DNA from: [Lactobacillus] timonensis
GTDB lineage: Bacteria > Bacillota > Bacilli > Lactobacillales > Lactobacillaceae
Reading direction: 5' to 3'
Assembly: GCF_900240275.1 (NCBI RefSeq)
Contig: NZ_LT964761.1
Location: 33,242 to 97,241, forward strand
Length of the DNA: 64,000 bases
A program made the position numbers and the translations under genes. The notes beneath the pieces were generated by a model that had not been told where the DNA came from, made no database searches, and saw only the letters and a list, made by a program, of their open reading frames with translations. Shown here piece after piece: positions 1-9,543 of this stretch. The number at the start of each line of letters is the position of its first letter. Within the stretch, counting starts at the first letter, position 1.

Positions 1-40
1 TAACAGTCTAAAAATAGTTAAAAGTCAATGCTTGATCAAT

Positions 41-69
41 TTTTACTGTACAAATAGCCAGATTATAGT
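41..69 (+). promoter_or_regulatory. Probable efp promoter
   Basis: A -35-like TTTTAC (41-46) and a -10 TATAGT (64-69) are 17 bases apart. They lie about 80 bases upstream of the efp start. The -35 is weak, so this is a moderate call. The leader that follows contains a short GTACTT/AAGTAC inverted repeat of unknown meaning. Confidence 0.5.
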
Positions 70-147
70 ATCCTAGAAGTTATGAGGTACTTCGTATTTG
101 TACAAGTACGCCATCAATTATTTTCAATTGTCTGAGGAGGTTTCACC

Positions 148-705
148 ATGATCCAAACTATCGATTTGAAAAAGGGCATGGTTTTCAAGCGCGATACCAA
201 GTTATTCCAAGTTAAGGAAATTAACCACCACAAGCCAGGTAAGGGTAACACCCTGATGCAGATGAAGATTAAGAACCTGCGCAATGGTGCCATCGTTCAG
301 ACAACGATGCGGCCAACTGAAAAGGTAGAAGACGTCACGATCGACAAGAAGAGTGCGCAATATCTTTACAATGAAGAAAACAACTACGTTTTCATGGACC
401 TGGAAACTTACGACCAGTACAACATTGACAAGTCCCAAATCGAAGAAGAATGCCAATACCTGGTTCCAAACATGAACCTGACGATGGAATTCGTTGGTTC
501 TGAACTGATTGGTGTTGAACTGCCAGCAACGGTTACCCTGAAGGTTGCTAAGACTGAACCAATGATTAAGGGTGCAACTATCGACGGTGGTGGCAAGCCG
601 GCAACGATGGAAACTGGTCTGGTTGTGAATGTTCCATCATTCGTTAAGAATGGTGACGAACTCATCATCAACACGACTGACGCTTCATACAAGTCACGTG
701 CTTAA
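148..705 (+). CDS. efp: Translation elongation factor P
   Basis: EF-P binds between the P and E sites of the ribosome and relieves stalling at consecutive prolines. The 185-residue length is normal for the family. It has an N-terminal KOW-like domain and two OB domains. The loop HHKPGKGN places a lysine at position 32, the residue B. subtilis EF-P modifies with 5-aminopentanol. A strong GAGGAGG site lies about 9 bases before the ATG. It is monocistronic, with its own promoter and a terminator shared with the convergent ATPase gene. In B. subtilis efp lies beside the pepP/yqhT gene. Here the pepP-like gene is 35 kb away, so efp has moved or this is a second copy. Confidence 0.97.
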   Translation: MIQTIDLKKGMVFKRDTKLFQVKEINHHKPGKGNTLMQMKIKNLRNGAIVQTTMRPTEKVEDVTIDKKSAQYLYNEENNYVFMDLETYDQYNIDKSQIEEECQYLVPNMNLTMEFVGSELIGVELPATVTLKVAKTEPMIKGATIDGGGKPATMETGLVVNVPSFVKNGDELIINTTDASYKSRA

Positions 706-719
706 TAATAATTTCATCA

Positions 720-755
720 CAAAAAACGACACTCCTGATGGGGTGCCGTTTTTTA
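720..755. terminator. Bidirectional intrinsic terminator between efp and the HerA-like gene
   Basis: A stem of eight A-T/G-C pairs (AAAAAACG with CGTTTTTT) continues inward through CAC/GTG around a TGAT loop. It carries an A-run on one side and a T-run on the other, so it can work on both strands. It overlaps the stop codon of the convergent gene. Confidence 0.85.
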
Positions 756-1928
756 GTGTTTCAACCATTGGGGGGGTGCGATTACTTGCCATTTTTGCGG
801 GGAAAGACCGTGATGAAGCAGGAAGACCTCTCCCGTGGACAGTTCTATCGTCGGTAATTGCTGGTAATGTAAGTAAGATAGTTCGTCAACGCTTGCCAAG
901 TGATGAATTAGAACCGTCGCAAACTGTGAGCGTAGCCGGTCTGGCAAATCCAATGTTGACTGCGTAGTGATCAATAACGACAGGCCAGCTTTTCGTCCCT
1001 CCCGTAGCAGCCGGAAAACACCGTTATCAGCTAACTGCCGCTGATCTACTGGTAAGTAACGGTGGGCTTCATCAATGACCAGTTCGACTGGAAACATGTC
1101 CTCCTTAGCCCTAGCCGACCGCTGACGAATAACTAGCATCTCGTTTAATAGCTGGGAAATCAAAGCCCGTTGTACACTTCCCGCTTCGGTTAAGTGTGAT
1201 AAATCAACTATTAACGGTTTGTTTGATCTCTTCGTCAAATACATTTGGAGAACAAAATGAAGTTCATAACAAACTCTACCGGAGTGGCTGGACACGTCAA
1301 ACAGCTCGCGAAAATCACGACTAACTAATCGGTGGCGAATAGTCGAAATGAACTCCCACTGCCGACTAATTAATTGCCGATCGTACTGCTGGCCCAGAAA
1401 ATGATAATCAGCGTGCTGATTTTCAAAAGGGATGATCATTTCTTCAACCAGCTGGTCAGCCAGCAAGCTGACTGGATACGATTTTGACCAACTACCCAGT
1501 CGACTGGCGTCAGCTGAAAACTCTGTCGTTGTTCGGCCAATTTTACGGTAAAGCCCGCGGTGGTGGTGAATATTAAGCTCAATTCTTAGAGACTGAATTG
1601 CGCGGTCCACTAACTCTCGCTGTCGTTCGTCATGGCTAATTTGCAAAGCAGTTAGCAGCTCTTCCCCATCCCAGGAACCAGCATCAAGAAAACAGTTTTG
1701 ACCAACAACATAGTGCTGACTGCCAGGTAACGCTCGGTATTCACCGGTTGGGTCTAAAACTATTACCGCCGTGGTTGTTCGTCCCAGCTGGTCCAGTAAG
1801 GATAACGTGGTAGTAGTTTTTCCGCTACCAGTTTGACCAACGACCAGCAAATGACTCGCGCCAAGTTGTTCTAAGCTCATGGATGGGTGATTGCCCTGAC
1901 TATTCTGTAAACAATTAATTACCGTCAT
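753..1928 (-). CDS. HerA/FtsK-superfamily P-loop ATPase (DUF87-like), function unknown
   Basis: A 391-residue protein with Walker A GQTGSGKT at residues 31-38 and a downstream DPTGEY motif typical of HerA-type ATPases. A Walker B strand ends in VIDEAHRYLP near residue 290, followed by a TTQS sensor segment. HerA-type enzymes are hexameric DNA translocases that work with NurA nucleases in archaea and in some bacterial defence systems. No nuclease or other partner is visible next to it. It lies downstream of ffh beyond a terminator and converges on efp. It interrupts the usual ffh neighbourhood, which suggests an accessory gene. The family assignment is firm; the biological role is open. Confidence 0.8.
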   Translation of the reverse strand: MTVINCLQNSQGNHPSMSLEQLGASHLLVVGQTGSGKTTTTLSLLDQLGRTTTAVIVLDPTGEYRALPGSQHYVVGQNCFLDAGSWDGEELLTALQISHDERQRELVDRAIQSLRIELNIHHHRGLYRKIGRTTTEFSADASRLGSWSKSYPVSLLADQLVEEMIIPFENQHADYHFLGQQYDRQLISRQWEFISTIRHRLVSRDFRELFDVSSHSGRVCYELHFVLQMYLTKRSNKPLIVDLSHLTEAGSVQRALISQLLNEMLVIRQRSARAKEDMFPVELVIDEAHRYLPVDQRQLADNGVFRLLREGRKAGLSLLITTQSTLDLPDRLRSQFATVLIHHLASVDELSYLHYQQLPTIELSTGEVFLLHHGLSPQKWQVIAPPQWLKH

Positions 1929-1972
1929 TTAAACTCACAGTTCCCCTTTTAAACATCAATCTGATTGCTAAA

Positions 1973-2000
1973 ACAAGCCCCAAGGTTAACTTGGGGCTTG
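1973..2000. terminator. Terminator downstream of ffh
   Basis: A perfect inverted repeat (CAAGCCCCAAG with CTTGGGGCTTG around TTAA) is followed by T-rich sequence on both strands. It ends the rnc-smc-ftsY-ylxM-ffh transcript. In B. subtilis the transcript can continue into rpsP. Confidence 0.85.
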
Positions 2001-2005
2001 TTTAT

Positions 2006-3451
2006 TTAACGACGGCGCCGCAATTTCCGCAGCTTGCGGTACTTCCGTTTCTGCGCCTTTTTGGCGTTGCGCGCCATCGAATTCATTGCCATCTGGCCCA
2101 TTTTGCCGCCAGGCATTTGCCCACCAAAGAGATTAGCCATGCCGCTCATGTTGCCATTGGTTACTTGCTTCATCATTTTGCGCATCTGGTTAAACTGCTT
2201 GATCATCCGGTTAACTTCAACAATTGGCCGTCCAGCACCGGCTGCCAGCCGCCGCCGCCGACTAGGGTTCATCAAGTCAGGATTCTGCCGTTCTTCGGGT
2301 GTCATGGACATCACAATGGCCTTCATGTGCCCCATTTGTTTCGGATCCAGTTGCATATTTTGCAACGCCGGATTATTAGCCACTCCAGGGATCATTTTCA
2401 TGATCTTTTCCAGCGACCCCATCTTATTAACCTGGTCAAGCTGGTCCACAAAGTCATTGTAGTCAAAGGTGTTGGCGCGCATCTTATCCATCGTTTCCTG
2501 CGCTTGTTCCTCATCGAAATTCTGTTGAGCTTTTTCGATTAAGGTCATCATGTCGCCCATGCCCAGGATCCGTGAGGCCATTCGGTCAGGATGGAAGATA
2601 TCCAAATCATCCATCTTTTCACCCTCACCGACAAACTTAATCGGTTTACCAGTGACAGCCCGGATAGACATAGCTGCCCCACCGCGGGTGTCACCATCTA
2701 GCTTGGTTAAGACCACCCCGGTAATATCCAGTTTGCTGTCAAAGCCCTCTGCCGTATTAACGGCATTTTGCCCCGTCATGGCGTCGACAACCAGCAAAAT
2801 TTCATTTGGCTGGGCAACGTCCTTGATTCGTGCCAGCTCGTTCATTAGCTTCTCGTCAATTTGCAGACGACCAGCCGTATCAATAATCACGTAGTTGTTC
2901 TTATTATCACGTGCCTGAGCGAGCCCATCTTCCACGATCTTAACCGGGTCAACGTCGGTCCCTTCATCAAACACCGGGACACCAATTGAGGACGCGACCT
3001 GTTTCAACTGGGTAATCGCTGCCGGACGGTACACGTCAGCCGCGATAAATAACGGTCGGGCATGCTGCTTGTCCTTCAACCGAAGCGCCAGCTTACCAGC
3101 GGTGGTCGTCTTCCCGGCACCTTGCAGCCCCACCATCATGATAATCGTGGGGCCCTGCGCCGCCTTTGCCAAAGGAACTGCTTCGTCCCCCATCAGCTTC
3201 GTCAATTCATCATTAACGATTTTGACGATTTGCTGAGCAGGATTGAGCCCCTTTAAGACCTCGGCGCCCATCGCCTTTTTCCGAACGGTCTTAACAAAGT
3301 CCTTTACCACCGCGAAATTGACGTCAGCATCAAGTAAGGCCAACCTGATTTCGCGCATTGTTTCTCGTAAGTCAGCTTCGGTGACTTTCGGCTTCCGCCG
3401 CAGTTTTTCCATCGCCTTTTGCAGGCGTTCAGTTAATCCTTCAAATGCCAT
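2006..3451 (-). CDS. ffh: Signal recognition particle GTPase Ffh (SRP54)
   Basis: Ffh binds signal sequences and 4.5S RNA and docks with FtsY to deliver nascent membrane proteins. The 481 residues show the N domain, then the G domain with GLQGAGKT at 108-115, DTAGR near 190 and TKLDGDTRGG near 250. A methionine-rich M domain with a very basic Arg/Lys tail follows. The start is supported by a GAGGAG site in front of the ATG. It is last in the rnc-smc-ftsY-ylxM-ffh cluster and is followed by a strong terminator. Confidence 0.98.
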   Translation of the reverse strand: MAFEGLTERLQKAMEKLRRKPKVTEADLRETMREIRLALLDADVNFAVVKDFVKTVRKKAMGAEVLKGLNPAQQIVKIVNDELTKLMGDEAVPLAKAAQGPTIIMMVGLQGAGKTTTAGKLALRLKDKQHARPLFIAADVYRPAAITQLKQVASSIGVPVFDEGTDVDPVKIVEDGLAQARDNKNNYVIIDTAGRLQIDEKLMNELARIKDVAQPNEILLVVDAMTGQNAVNTAEGFDSKLDITGVVLTKLDGDTRGGAAMSIRAVTGKPIKFVGEGEKMDDLDIFHPDRMASRILGMGDMMTLIEKAQQNFDEEQAQETMDKMRANTFDYNDFVDQLDQVNKMGSLEKIMKMIPGVANNPALQNMQLDPKQMGHMKAIVMSMTPEERQNPDLMNPSRRRRLAAGAGRPIVEVNRMIKQFNQMRKMMKQVTNGNMSGMANLFGGQMPGGKMGQMAMNSMARNAKKAQKRKYRKLRKLRRRR

Positions 3452-3512
3452 TCGATAATCTCCTCAGTTCTTTGCGGAAATTTGTTCGCTTCATTTTAAC
3501 ATTTTTCCGCGT

Positions 3513-3854
3513 TTATTCCTCTTCTAGGTGATCAAGGCGGTGAATCATTTGTAACAACTGCTTATCTTCTGGATAATGTTTGACCACGTAGCTTGCTAAC
3601 TGGTCAGCCACTTCATTACGTGCCAAAAATTGACGGTGAAGCCGTAGTTTCGCTTCATAATCTCGCAGGGTCTGCTCCGTCCGCCGAATGTTGTCATAAA
3701 CCGCCTGACGTGACACAGCAAAATTTTCCGCAATCTCGCCCAGGGAGTAGTCATCCCCGTAATAAAGCTGCATATATTCTTGCTGTTTGTGGGTCAGCAG
3801 CGGCTGGTAAAACCCCAATAATGCGTTAATTTCCTCATTCTTTGCTAGTTCCAT
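3513..3854 (-). CDS. ylxM: YlxM-family helix-turn-helix protein, SRP-associated
   Basis: A 113-residue protein of the UPF0122/YlxM family. Members carry a sigma-70 region 4-like helix-turn-helix; here it is the stretch around [20 protein letters not shown], residues about 36-55. In streptococci YlxM binds SRP components and tunes GTPase activity. The location between ftsY and ffh is the standard one. The site GGGAG lies 6 bases before the ATG. Acidic and His-containing C terminus. Confidence 0.93.
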   Translation of the reverse strand: MELAKNEEINALLGFYQPLLTHKQQEYMQLYYGDDYSLGEIAENFAVSRQAVYDNIRRTEQTLRDYEAKLRLHRQFLARNEVADQLASYVVKHYPEDKQLLQMIHRLDHLEEE

Positions 3855-3867
3855 CAGCTACTCCCGC

Positions 3868-5223
3868 CTATTCTTCGACTAACCCCTTGAAGAGACCGTA
3901 AACAAACTCACTCGGGTCAAAGGTCTGCAGGTCATCAACCTGTTCACCCAACCCAACGAATTTGACGGGCAGGTGCAACTCGTTTCTAATTGCTAACACG
4001 ATTCCCCCACGCGCTGTACCATCCAATTTTGTCAGGACAATTCCGGTTACGTCAGTGCTTTCCTTGAATAGCTTGGCCTGGGTTAAAGCATTTTGACCCG
4101 TCGTGGCATCAAGGACCAACAAGACTTCATGCGGTGCCGCAGGAATTTCACGAGTTAAGATCCGCTTCATCTTAGCCAGCTCATTCATCAGGTTAACCTT
4201 GTTTTGCAAACGGCCGGCAGTATCGACAAAGAGAACGTCAAAATGTTCCTCCTTGGCCTTTTTGACCGCGTCAAAAACCACGGCCGCGGGGTCGCCATTT
4301 TCTGGACCTGTGACAATCTCAACACCGTCCCGCTTAGCCCATACTTCCAGCTGCTCGGTTGCCCCAGCACGAAAAGTATCTGCGGCTGCGAGGAGGACTT
4401 TTTTACCATCCTTTTTTGCCCGGGCAGCCATCTTACCAATCGTGGTGGTTTTACCAGCACCGTTCACACCAACGAACATGATAACCGTTGGAACATCAGG
4501 TGCCCAGTTAATGGCGTTATTTTCACCAGCACCGGCTTTCTCGTACAGCTCAACCATTTTTTCAATAATCACGTTGGAGACATCCTGCTTGCTGTGGGCG
4601 TTTTGTAGTTTTACTTCATCCCGCAGCTCATCAGAAAGCTTCATCGCCATATCAACACCGACATCAGACTCAATGAGTAAGTCTTCAAGGTCTTCGAAGA
4701 AATCCTCATCTACGTGACGGAAGTTCGCTAAAAAGCGGTTGAGCCGGGCACCAAACCCAGTCCGTGATTTTTTCAATCCCCGGTCATACTTTGCCGTTTC
4801 AGTTGTTGACTCAGTATTTTCTTCGGTTTCAACTTCATCTGATGTCTCCGTCCGATTTTCGTCGTCTTTACTGGCGGACGTCTCGTCGCTTGATAAAGGA
4901 GCGACAGACTGAGCTACCGTTTCGGCTGATTGGCTGCTGGTTATCGATGACTGAGAAAACTCTTGAGTATGTTGCTCGCTGGCCACTGGCAACTGGCTAG
5001 CGCTGACATTAGCAGCTGATACAGAACCCACCTTACTGGCAGATACTGATACCGACTGGCTTTCACTACTGCTTGTGGGCTGTTCCTGAGACCTGCTTTC
5101 CTCTTGACCATCATCAGTTGGCTGAGGAACAGCTGGTTGTTCAACTTTTTCTTCTGCGGCAACTTTATCTGCTACTTGCTGTTTTTCTTTTTTCTTTCGG
5201 CGAAAGATATCAAATAATCCCAT
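3868..5223 (-). CDS. ftsY: SRP receptor FtsY
   Basis: Membrane-associated GTPase that receives Ffh-ribosome complexes. The C-terminal NG domain has GVNGAGKTT, DTAGR and TKLDGTARGG. The start was set at the ATG preceded by AAAGGAGAGAGG, giving MGLFDIFRRKKKEKQQ and 451 residues. An upstream in-frame start at 5286 would lie inside the smc end and lacks support. The basic start is a membrane-targeting helix. It is followed by a long low-complexity Ser/Thr/Glu/Gln-rich region (roughly residues 25-145). Such acidic A domains vary greatly between species. Confidence 0.97.
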   Translation of the reverse strand: MGLFDIFRRKKKEKQQVADKVAAEEKVEQPAVPQPTDDGQEESRSQEQPTSSSESQSVSVSASKVGSVSAANVSASQLPVASEQHTQEFSQSSITSSQSAETVAQSVAPLSSDETSASKDDENRTETSDEVETEENTESTTETAKYDRGLKKSRTGFGARLNRFLANFRHVDEDFFEDLEDLLIESDVGVDMAMKLSDELRDEVKLQNAHSKQDVSNVIIEKMVELYEKAGAGENNAINWAPDVPTVIMFVGVNGAGKTTTIGKMAARAKKDGKKVLLAAADTFRAGATEQLEVWAKRDGVEIVTGPENGDPAAVVFDAVKKAKEEHFDVLFVDTAGRLQNKVNLMNELAKMKRILTREIPAAPHEVLLVLDATTGQNALTQAKLFKESTDVTGIVLTKLDGTARGGIVLAIRNELHLPVKFVGLGEQVDDLQTFDPSEFVYGLFKGLVEE

Positions 5224-5239
5224 GTGCCTCTCTCCTTTT

Positions 5240-8200
5240 TTACTGCTGCTGGTCCTTTTCGGCCGCTGACAAGGCATCAGCAACATCGACTGATACCATC
5301 CGTGACACTCCTGATTCTTGCATCGTCACCCCGTAGAGAACATTAGCATTCATCATGGTGCCCTTCCGGTGTGTAATAACAATGAATTGCGGGCCGTGGT
5401 TTCCAAATCGACCCAAATAGTGGGCAAAGCGGTCGACATTCACGGCATCGAGTGCGGCTTCCGGCTCATCTAAAATGGCAAACGGGACTGGCCGCACCTT
5501 CAAAATCGCAAACAACAGGGCAATAGCAGTTAAGGCCTGCTCGCCACCAGAAAGTAAACTTAACTGCTGGTTACGTTTGCCAGGTGGCTGGGCCATGATA
5601 TCAACCCCGGTATTTAACAAGTCATCGGGATCAGTAAGCTGGAGCTTAGCTCGGCCACCTTCAAAAATATCACTAAAGGTTTCCGTGAACGCGGTAGAGA
5701 CTTCCTTAAAGGTTGTGATAAAACGACTCTTCACCTGATTATCCATCTGGTTCATCGTTTCTAGCAACTGTTTTTTGGCGTCCAACAAGTCTTGTCGCTG
5801 ACTGCTCAAAAAGTCAAAGCGTTCCTTCATTTCACGATACTGGTCGATTGCCCCCAAGTTAACCTGGCCTAATTCATCCAACCCTTTTTTCAATAGCTTT
5901 AGCCGCGTTGAAATGGTGTCATCATCCAGCGTTGAAAGATGCTGTCTAGCTTCGTCCAGGGTCATAGCATAGTCTTCACTCAAGCGATTCAGGCTATTAT
6001 CAATCGATGTTTCAAGCCGCGCCTGCTTGCCAGTCAACTGATTCAGCTGGTCGAGGGTAGCTCTCTGCAAATCCCGTAACCGCTGGCTGGCTGCATTATG
6101 GTCAGCTAACTCTTGGTCCAGGCTAGTTAACTTTTCTTCGTTTTGGTCAGCCTGTTGCTGTTTATCAACCAGCGATTTTTTTGTCTCTGCTAAAACTTGG
6201 GCTGTTGATTTTCGCTGACCATTATCAAGATGGTCATTTTTCTGCAGTGATTCACGCTGCTTTGTTAATGACAATACTTCGTCCTCGACCTGAAGACAAC
6301 GTTGTTTAGTCTCATGTGCGTCGCGTTGGTCGTGGTTCAGCCGTTCCTCCGCTACCGCTAATTGCTGCTCCATTTGATGAAGCTGATCGGCTTGAGCAAC
6401 CGCACTCGCGGTTAGGTCGTCCAATTGTGTTTGTTTCTGGCTCAACTCGTCCTTGACGCGTTTTAACTGCTCGGCAACCTCCTGAGCTTGCCGTTGCTTT
6501 TCAGCTATTTGCTGGTGGTAATCTTGGTCGCTGCCAGCCCCCCGCTGTACCTGGAAAACATCTAACTGCCGTTTAGTAGCTGCTAGCTGGGCACTCGCCA
6601 ATTGAAGGTCAGACTGTGCCTTTCCTAACTGGTCACTGACAGTCTGATTTTGTTGCTGAAATTTAATCAGCAAATCATGGTTAGCAGAACGGGCCGCTGC
6701 CAAATGCTGTACTCGTTGTTCAGCGTCGCTAGCATGTTTCTGGACGTTGGCCAGCTGCGTTTTCATCGACTTCAGTTGCTGTTTTTGCGATAACAAACCA
6801 ATCCGCTGATGGCGGTTGGCACCACCACTCATCGAACCACTGGCATTAATTACCTGACCATCAAGGGTCACTACCCTGGCACGATGGTGGGCACGATTAG
6901 CAATGATTGTTGCGTGGTCAAGGTTGTCAGCAATAACTGTCGTCGACAATAAGTGATCGATAGCAAGCTGAATATCTGAATCAAAGTTGATGAGCCGACT
7001 AGCAACCCCCACAAAACCAGGGAGGCTCGTTAGGCTATTGAGGTTCAACTGTCGTGCTGGCCGCAGCGCATTAAGGGGCAAAATAGTTGCCCGTCCGGCC
7101 CGTTGCTGAACCAGAAAACGAATAACTTGTTTCCCCGTTTCTTGACTATCCACCACTAGTTGTTGCAGCTGAGACCCCAGCGCCGTTTCGATTGCCGTTG
7201 TCAGCTGGTCCGGAACGTCAATCAGCTCGCTGACTGCCCCTTTTAATCCCGGAAAATCCTGGCGATGTTCCAGGACATGCTTAACGCCCTGGTAAAACCC
7301 CGTATAATCGGCGGCCATCGCCCGGTAACTCTTAATCCGCGATTCCATCGAGTGGACATCACCTAACAACTGGTACCACTGACGCTGCTCCTGGTCGTAT
7401 TGGCGGTCTAGCAGCCCGGCATGATTCTGCGAATCAGCGAGCTTTTTTTGCAGCTGGTCTAATTGTTGTGCTAAACGATCCACCACTGCCTGGTGGTCGG
7501 CTTGCTGGTGCTGTAGCAAGGCCAGTCGCTGTTTTGCCGCCTGCAATTGGGTTTCATTTTGGCGTCGCTGCTGACTTTCTTGTTGGTGGTTGCGTTGGAT
7601 AAACAACAACTCGTTATGAACCGTCGTTTGTTGTTGCATGAGATCCACTTGTTGGTTGCGCAGGTTTTCAATTTGCTGTTTCAGTGTTCGCTCACGCTCG
7701 GCTAGGCTCTGCGACTGCGCAACTTTCAGCTCATGACGATGTTGTTTGATCTTGGTTTGTTGGCGAGTTAACTGGTTCTCTTGTTGTTTAAGCTTAGCCG
7801 ATAGCTGTGCTAGCACGCCCTTTTTAGCTTTGAGTTCCTTATTGAGCCGTTGAAGTTCCTCTTGACGCTGCTGCTGACGTGCGCTTGACAGTGACTGCTG
7901 GTTATTCAGTTTAGCAATTAATGATGTCTGTTCCAGAATCTTTTGCTGCAACTGGTCTTTTACCTGACGGTGTTGCCGCTGGGCAGTCTCTAGTTCAGCT
8001 AGTTTTTGATCTGCAACTTTGATTTGCTGGTCATAAGATGTCCGCTGCTTCTTGGCCGCAGTTACTTGCTGGTTAACAGTCGTCATTTTTTCTTGCTGGC
8101 TGTCCACCAACCGGACCAACCGTGTCCGATCAAATAAGTCAAACTGTTTCTTTTGCTCCAGGTAGTCCTGAGCGAGGGCACTTTGCTCCTTCAGCGGTCC

Positions 8201-8806
8201 CAACTGGCCGGTCAGTTCATTGACAATATCATTAACCCGGTTCAAGTTATCGTTAGTTGCCTGAAGACGCTTGCCAGCCGTTTCCTTGTTTTTCTTATAC
8301 TTGGCCACCCCAGCAACAGTTTCAATAATTGCCCGCCGATCTGCTGGTTTACCGTTAAAAATTGCGGCAATTCGTCCCTGCGAAATAATGGAAAAAGACT
8401 CTCGACCTAGTCCAGAGTCAATAAAGAGATTCACAATATCACGAAGGCGCACTTCCTGGTTATTCAGCAGGTATTCACTCTCCCCGTTCCGATAAAGGCG
8501 GCGCGTGACGGTGATGGTATTATACTCGCTTTGCAGGTAGTGATCGCTGTTGTCAAAGGTAATCGTCACTGCAGCCCGGTTAAGGGGTTTACGGTCGGCT
8601 GACCCATTAAAAATCACGTCGGCCATCTTATCTCCCCGCAAGGTCTTAGCTGATTGTTCACCAAGTACCCAGCGAATCGCTTCAATCAGGTTACTCTTTC
8701 CGCTTCCATTAGGTCCGACAATTCCGGTGATCCCGTCTTTAAATTTAATGATGGTTTTATCAGCAAATGATTTAAATCCATTCAACTGTAACGACAAAAG
8801 TTGCAT
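5240..8806 (-). CDS. smc: Chromosome segregation ATPase SMC
   Basis: The condensin core subunit, 1188 residues, normal length. Walker A GPNGSGKS is at residues 31-38. Two long Gln-rich coiled coils flank a hinge at about 500-660, which ends near GSMSGGANRH. The C-terminal head has the LSGGEQAL signature and the Walker B strand ending in ILDEPEAALD. The coiled coils are unusually rich in glutamine. The start lies directly after the rnc stop with a weak AAGAG site, which suggests coupled translation. The kleisin genes scpA and scpB are not in this window. Confidence 0.98.
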   Translation of the reverse strand: MQLLSLQLNGFKSFADKTIIKFKDGITGIVGPNGSGKSNLIEAIRWVLGEQSAKTLRGDKMADVIFNGSADRKPLNRAAVTITFDNSDHYLQSEYNTITVTRRLYRNGESEYLLNNQEVRLRDIVNLFIDSGLGRESFSIISQGRIAAIFNGKPADRRAIIETVAGVAKYKKNKETAGKRLQATNDNLNRVNDIVNELTGQLGPLKEQSALAQDYLEQKKQFDLFDRTRLVRLVDSQQEKMTTVNQQVTAAKKQRTSYDQQIKVADQKLAELETAQRQHRQVKDQLQQKILEQTSLIAKLNNQQSLSSARQQQRQEELQRLNKELKAKKGVLAQLSAKLKQQENQLTRQQTKIKQHRHELKVAQSQSLAERERTLKQQIENLRNQQVDLMQQQTTVHNELLFIQRNHQQESQQRRQNETQLQAAKQRLALLQHQQADHQAVVDRLAQQLDQLQKKLADSQNHAGLLDRQYDQEQRQWYQLLGDVHSMESRIKSYRAMAADYTGFYQGVKHVLEHRQDFPGLKGAVSELIDVPDQLTTAIETALGSQLQQLVVDSQETGKQVIRFLVQQRAGRATILPLNALRPARQLNLNSLTSLPGFVGVASRLINFDSDIQLAIDHLLSTTVIADNLDHATIIANRAHHRARVVTLDGQVINASGSMSGGANRHQRIGLLSQKQQLKSMKTQLANVQKHASDAEQRVQHLAAARSANHDLLIKFQQQNQTVSDQLGKAQSDLQLASAQLAATKRQLDVFQVQRGAGSDQDYHQQIAEKQRQAQEVAEQLKRVKDELSQKQTQLDDLTASAVAQADQLHQMEQQLAVAEERLNHDQRDAHETKQRCLQVEDEVLSLTKQRESLQKNDHLDNGQRKSTAQVLAETKKSLVDKQQQADQNEEKLTSLDQELADHNAASQRLRDLQRATLDQLNQLTGKQARLETSIDNSLNRLSEDYAMTLDEARQHLSTLDDDTISTRLKLLKKGLDELGQVNLGAIDQYREMKERFDFLSSQRQDLLDAKKQLLETMNQMDNQVKSRFITTFKEVSTAFTETFSDIFEGGRAKLQLTDPDDLLNTGVDIMAQPPGKRNQQLSLLSGGEQALTAIALLFAILKVRPVPFAILDEPEAALDAVNVDRFAHYLGRFGNHGPQFIVITHRKGTMMNANVLYGVTMQESGVSRMVSVDVADALSAAEKDQQQ

Positions 8807-8812
8807 AATGAT

Positions 8813-9520
8813 TTACTCTTGTTTCCGTAGTTTTACGAGTGCTTGCTGGGCTGCCGCCATTTCAGCGTGTTTCTTAGAACTGCCCTGCCCAACACCGATA
8901 ATTTGTCCGTTGGCGCTCACGTTAACCTTAAAGACCGGTTCGTTTTCCGTTCCACGTTCAGCCAGTAAGTGGTACTTGATATCGACGTCACCCTGACGCT
9001 GCAGATACTCCTGCAAGCTAGTCTTGGCGTCCACCGCGTGATCAAACCAGCCTTGATCCAACTTTGGGAAAATTACCCGGTGAATAAAGCGTTCAACGGC
9101 ATCGCGACCCTGGTCGAGGTACAACGCACCAATAAACGATTCAAAAATATCACACAGCAAACTCGCTCGCTGGCGCGCACCGGCCTTTTCTTCCCCCTTG
9201 CCAAGACGAATGTATTCGTCAAAATGGCATTCCTTGGCAAACTTCGAGAAACTGTCCTCGCACACCATCGCCGCCCGCAAACGGGTCAGTTTACCCTGGG
9301 GTAGTTGTGGATAGCGTTTGTAAATATATTCTGAAACAAATAACTGAAGCACCGCATCACCGAGAAATTCCACTCGTTCATAGAATTTTAATCCCTGGTG
9401 AGGATGTTCATTAACGTATGAAGCCTGAGTAAAGGCTTCAGCAAGTAGTTCTGGTCGTTGAAACTTAATCTGGTACTCATCAGCCAGATAGGCTTGCAGT
9501 TCACTGAGGTCCTTGTCCAT
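8813..9520 (-). CDS. rnc: Ribonuclease III
   Basis: Double-strand-specific endonuclease for rRNA and mRNA processing. The 235 residues contain the catalytic signature ERVEFLGDAVLQLF near residues 44-57 and a second acidic cluster, CDIFESFIGALYLDQG. A C-terminal dsRNA-binding domain ends KKHAEMAAAQQAL. It leads the smc-ftsY-ylxM-ffh run and begins only about 24 bases after the acpP terminator. Transcription therefore depends on readthrough or on a promoter overlapping that region. Confidence 0.98.
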   Translation of the reverse strand: MDKDLSELQAYLADEYQIKFQRPELLAEAFTQASYVNEHPHQGLKFYERVEFLGDAVLQLFVSEYIYKRYPQLPQGKLTRLRAAMVCEDSFSKFAKECHFDEYIRLGKGEEKAGARQRASLLCDIFESFIGALYLDQGRDAVERFIHRVIFPKLDQGWFDHAVDAKTSLQEYLQRQGDVDIKYHLLAERGTENEPVFKVNVSANGQIIGVGQGSSKKHAEMAAAQQALVKLRKQE

Positions 9521-9543
9521 TAGTTTAAATACCCCCGTTCCGT

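Noticed and set aside
1991..2542. Long plus-strand reading frames opposite ffh
   Set aside because: They lie antisense to a highly conserved gene, have no ribosome binding site and a His/Leu-rich composition expected from the reverse frame.
4103..4717. A 204-codon plus-strand frame opposite ftsY
   Set aside because: Fully antisense to the FtsY GTPase domain; no promoter, no ribosome binding site, no family resemblance.
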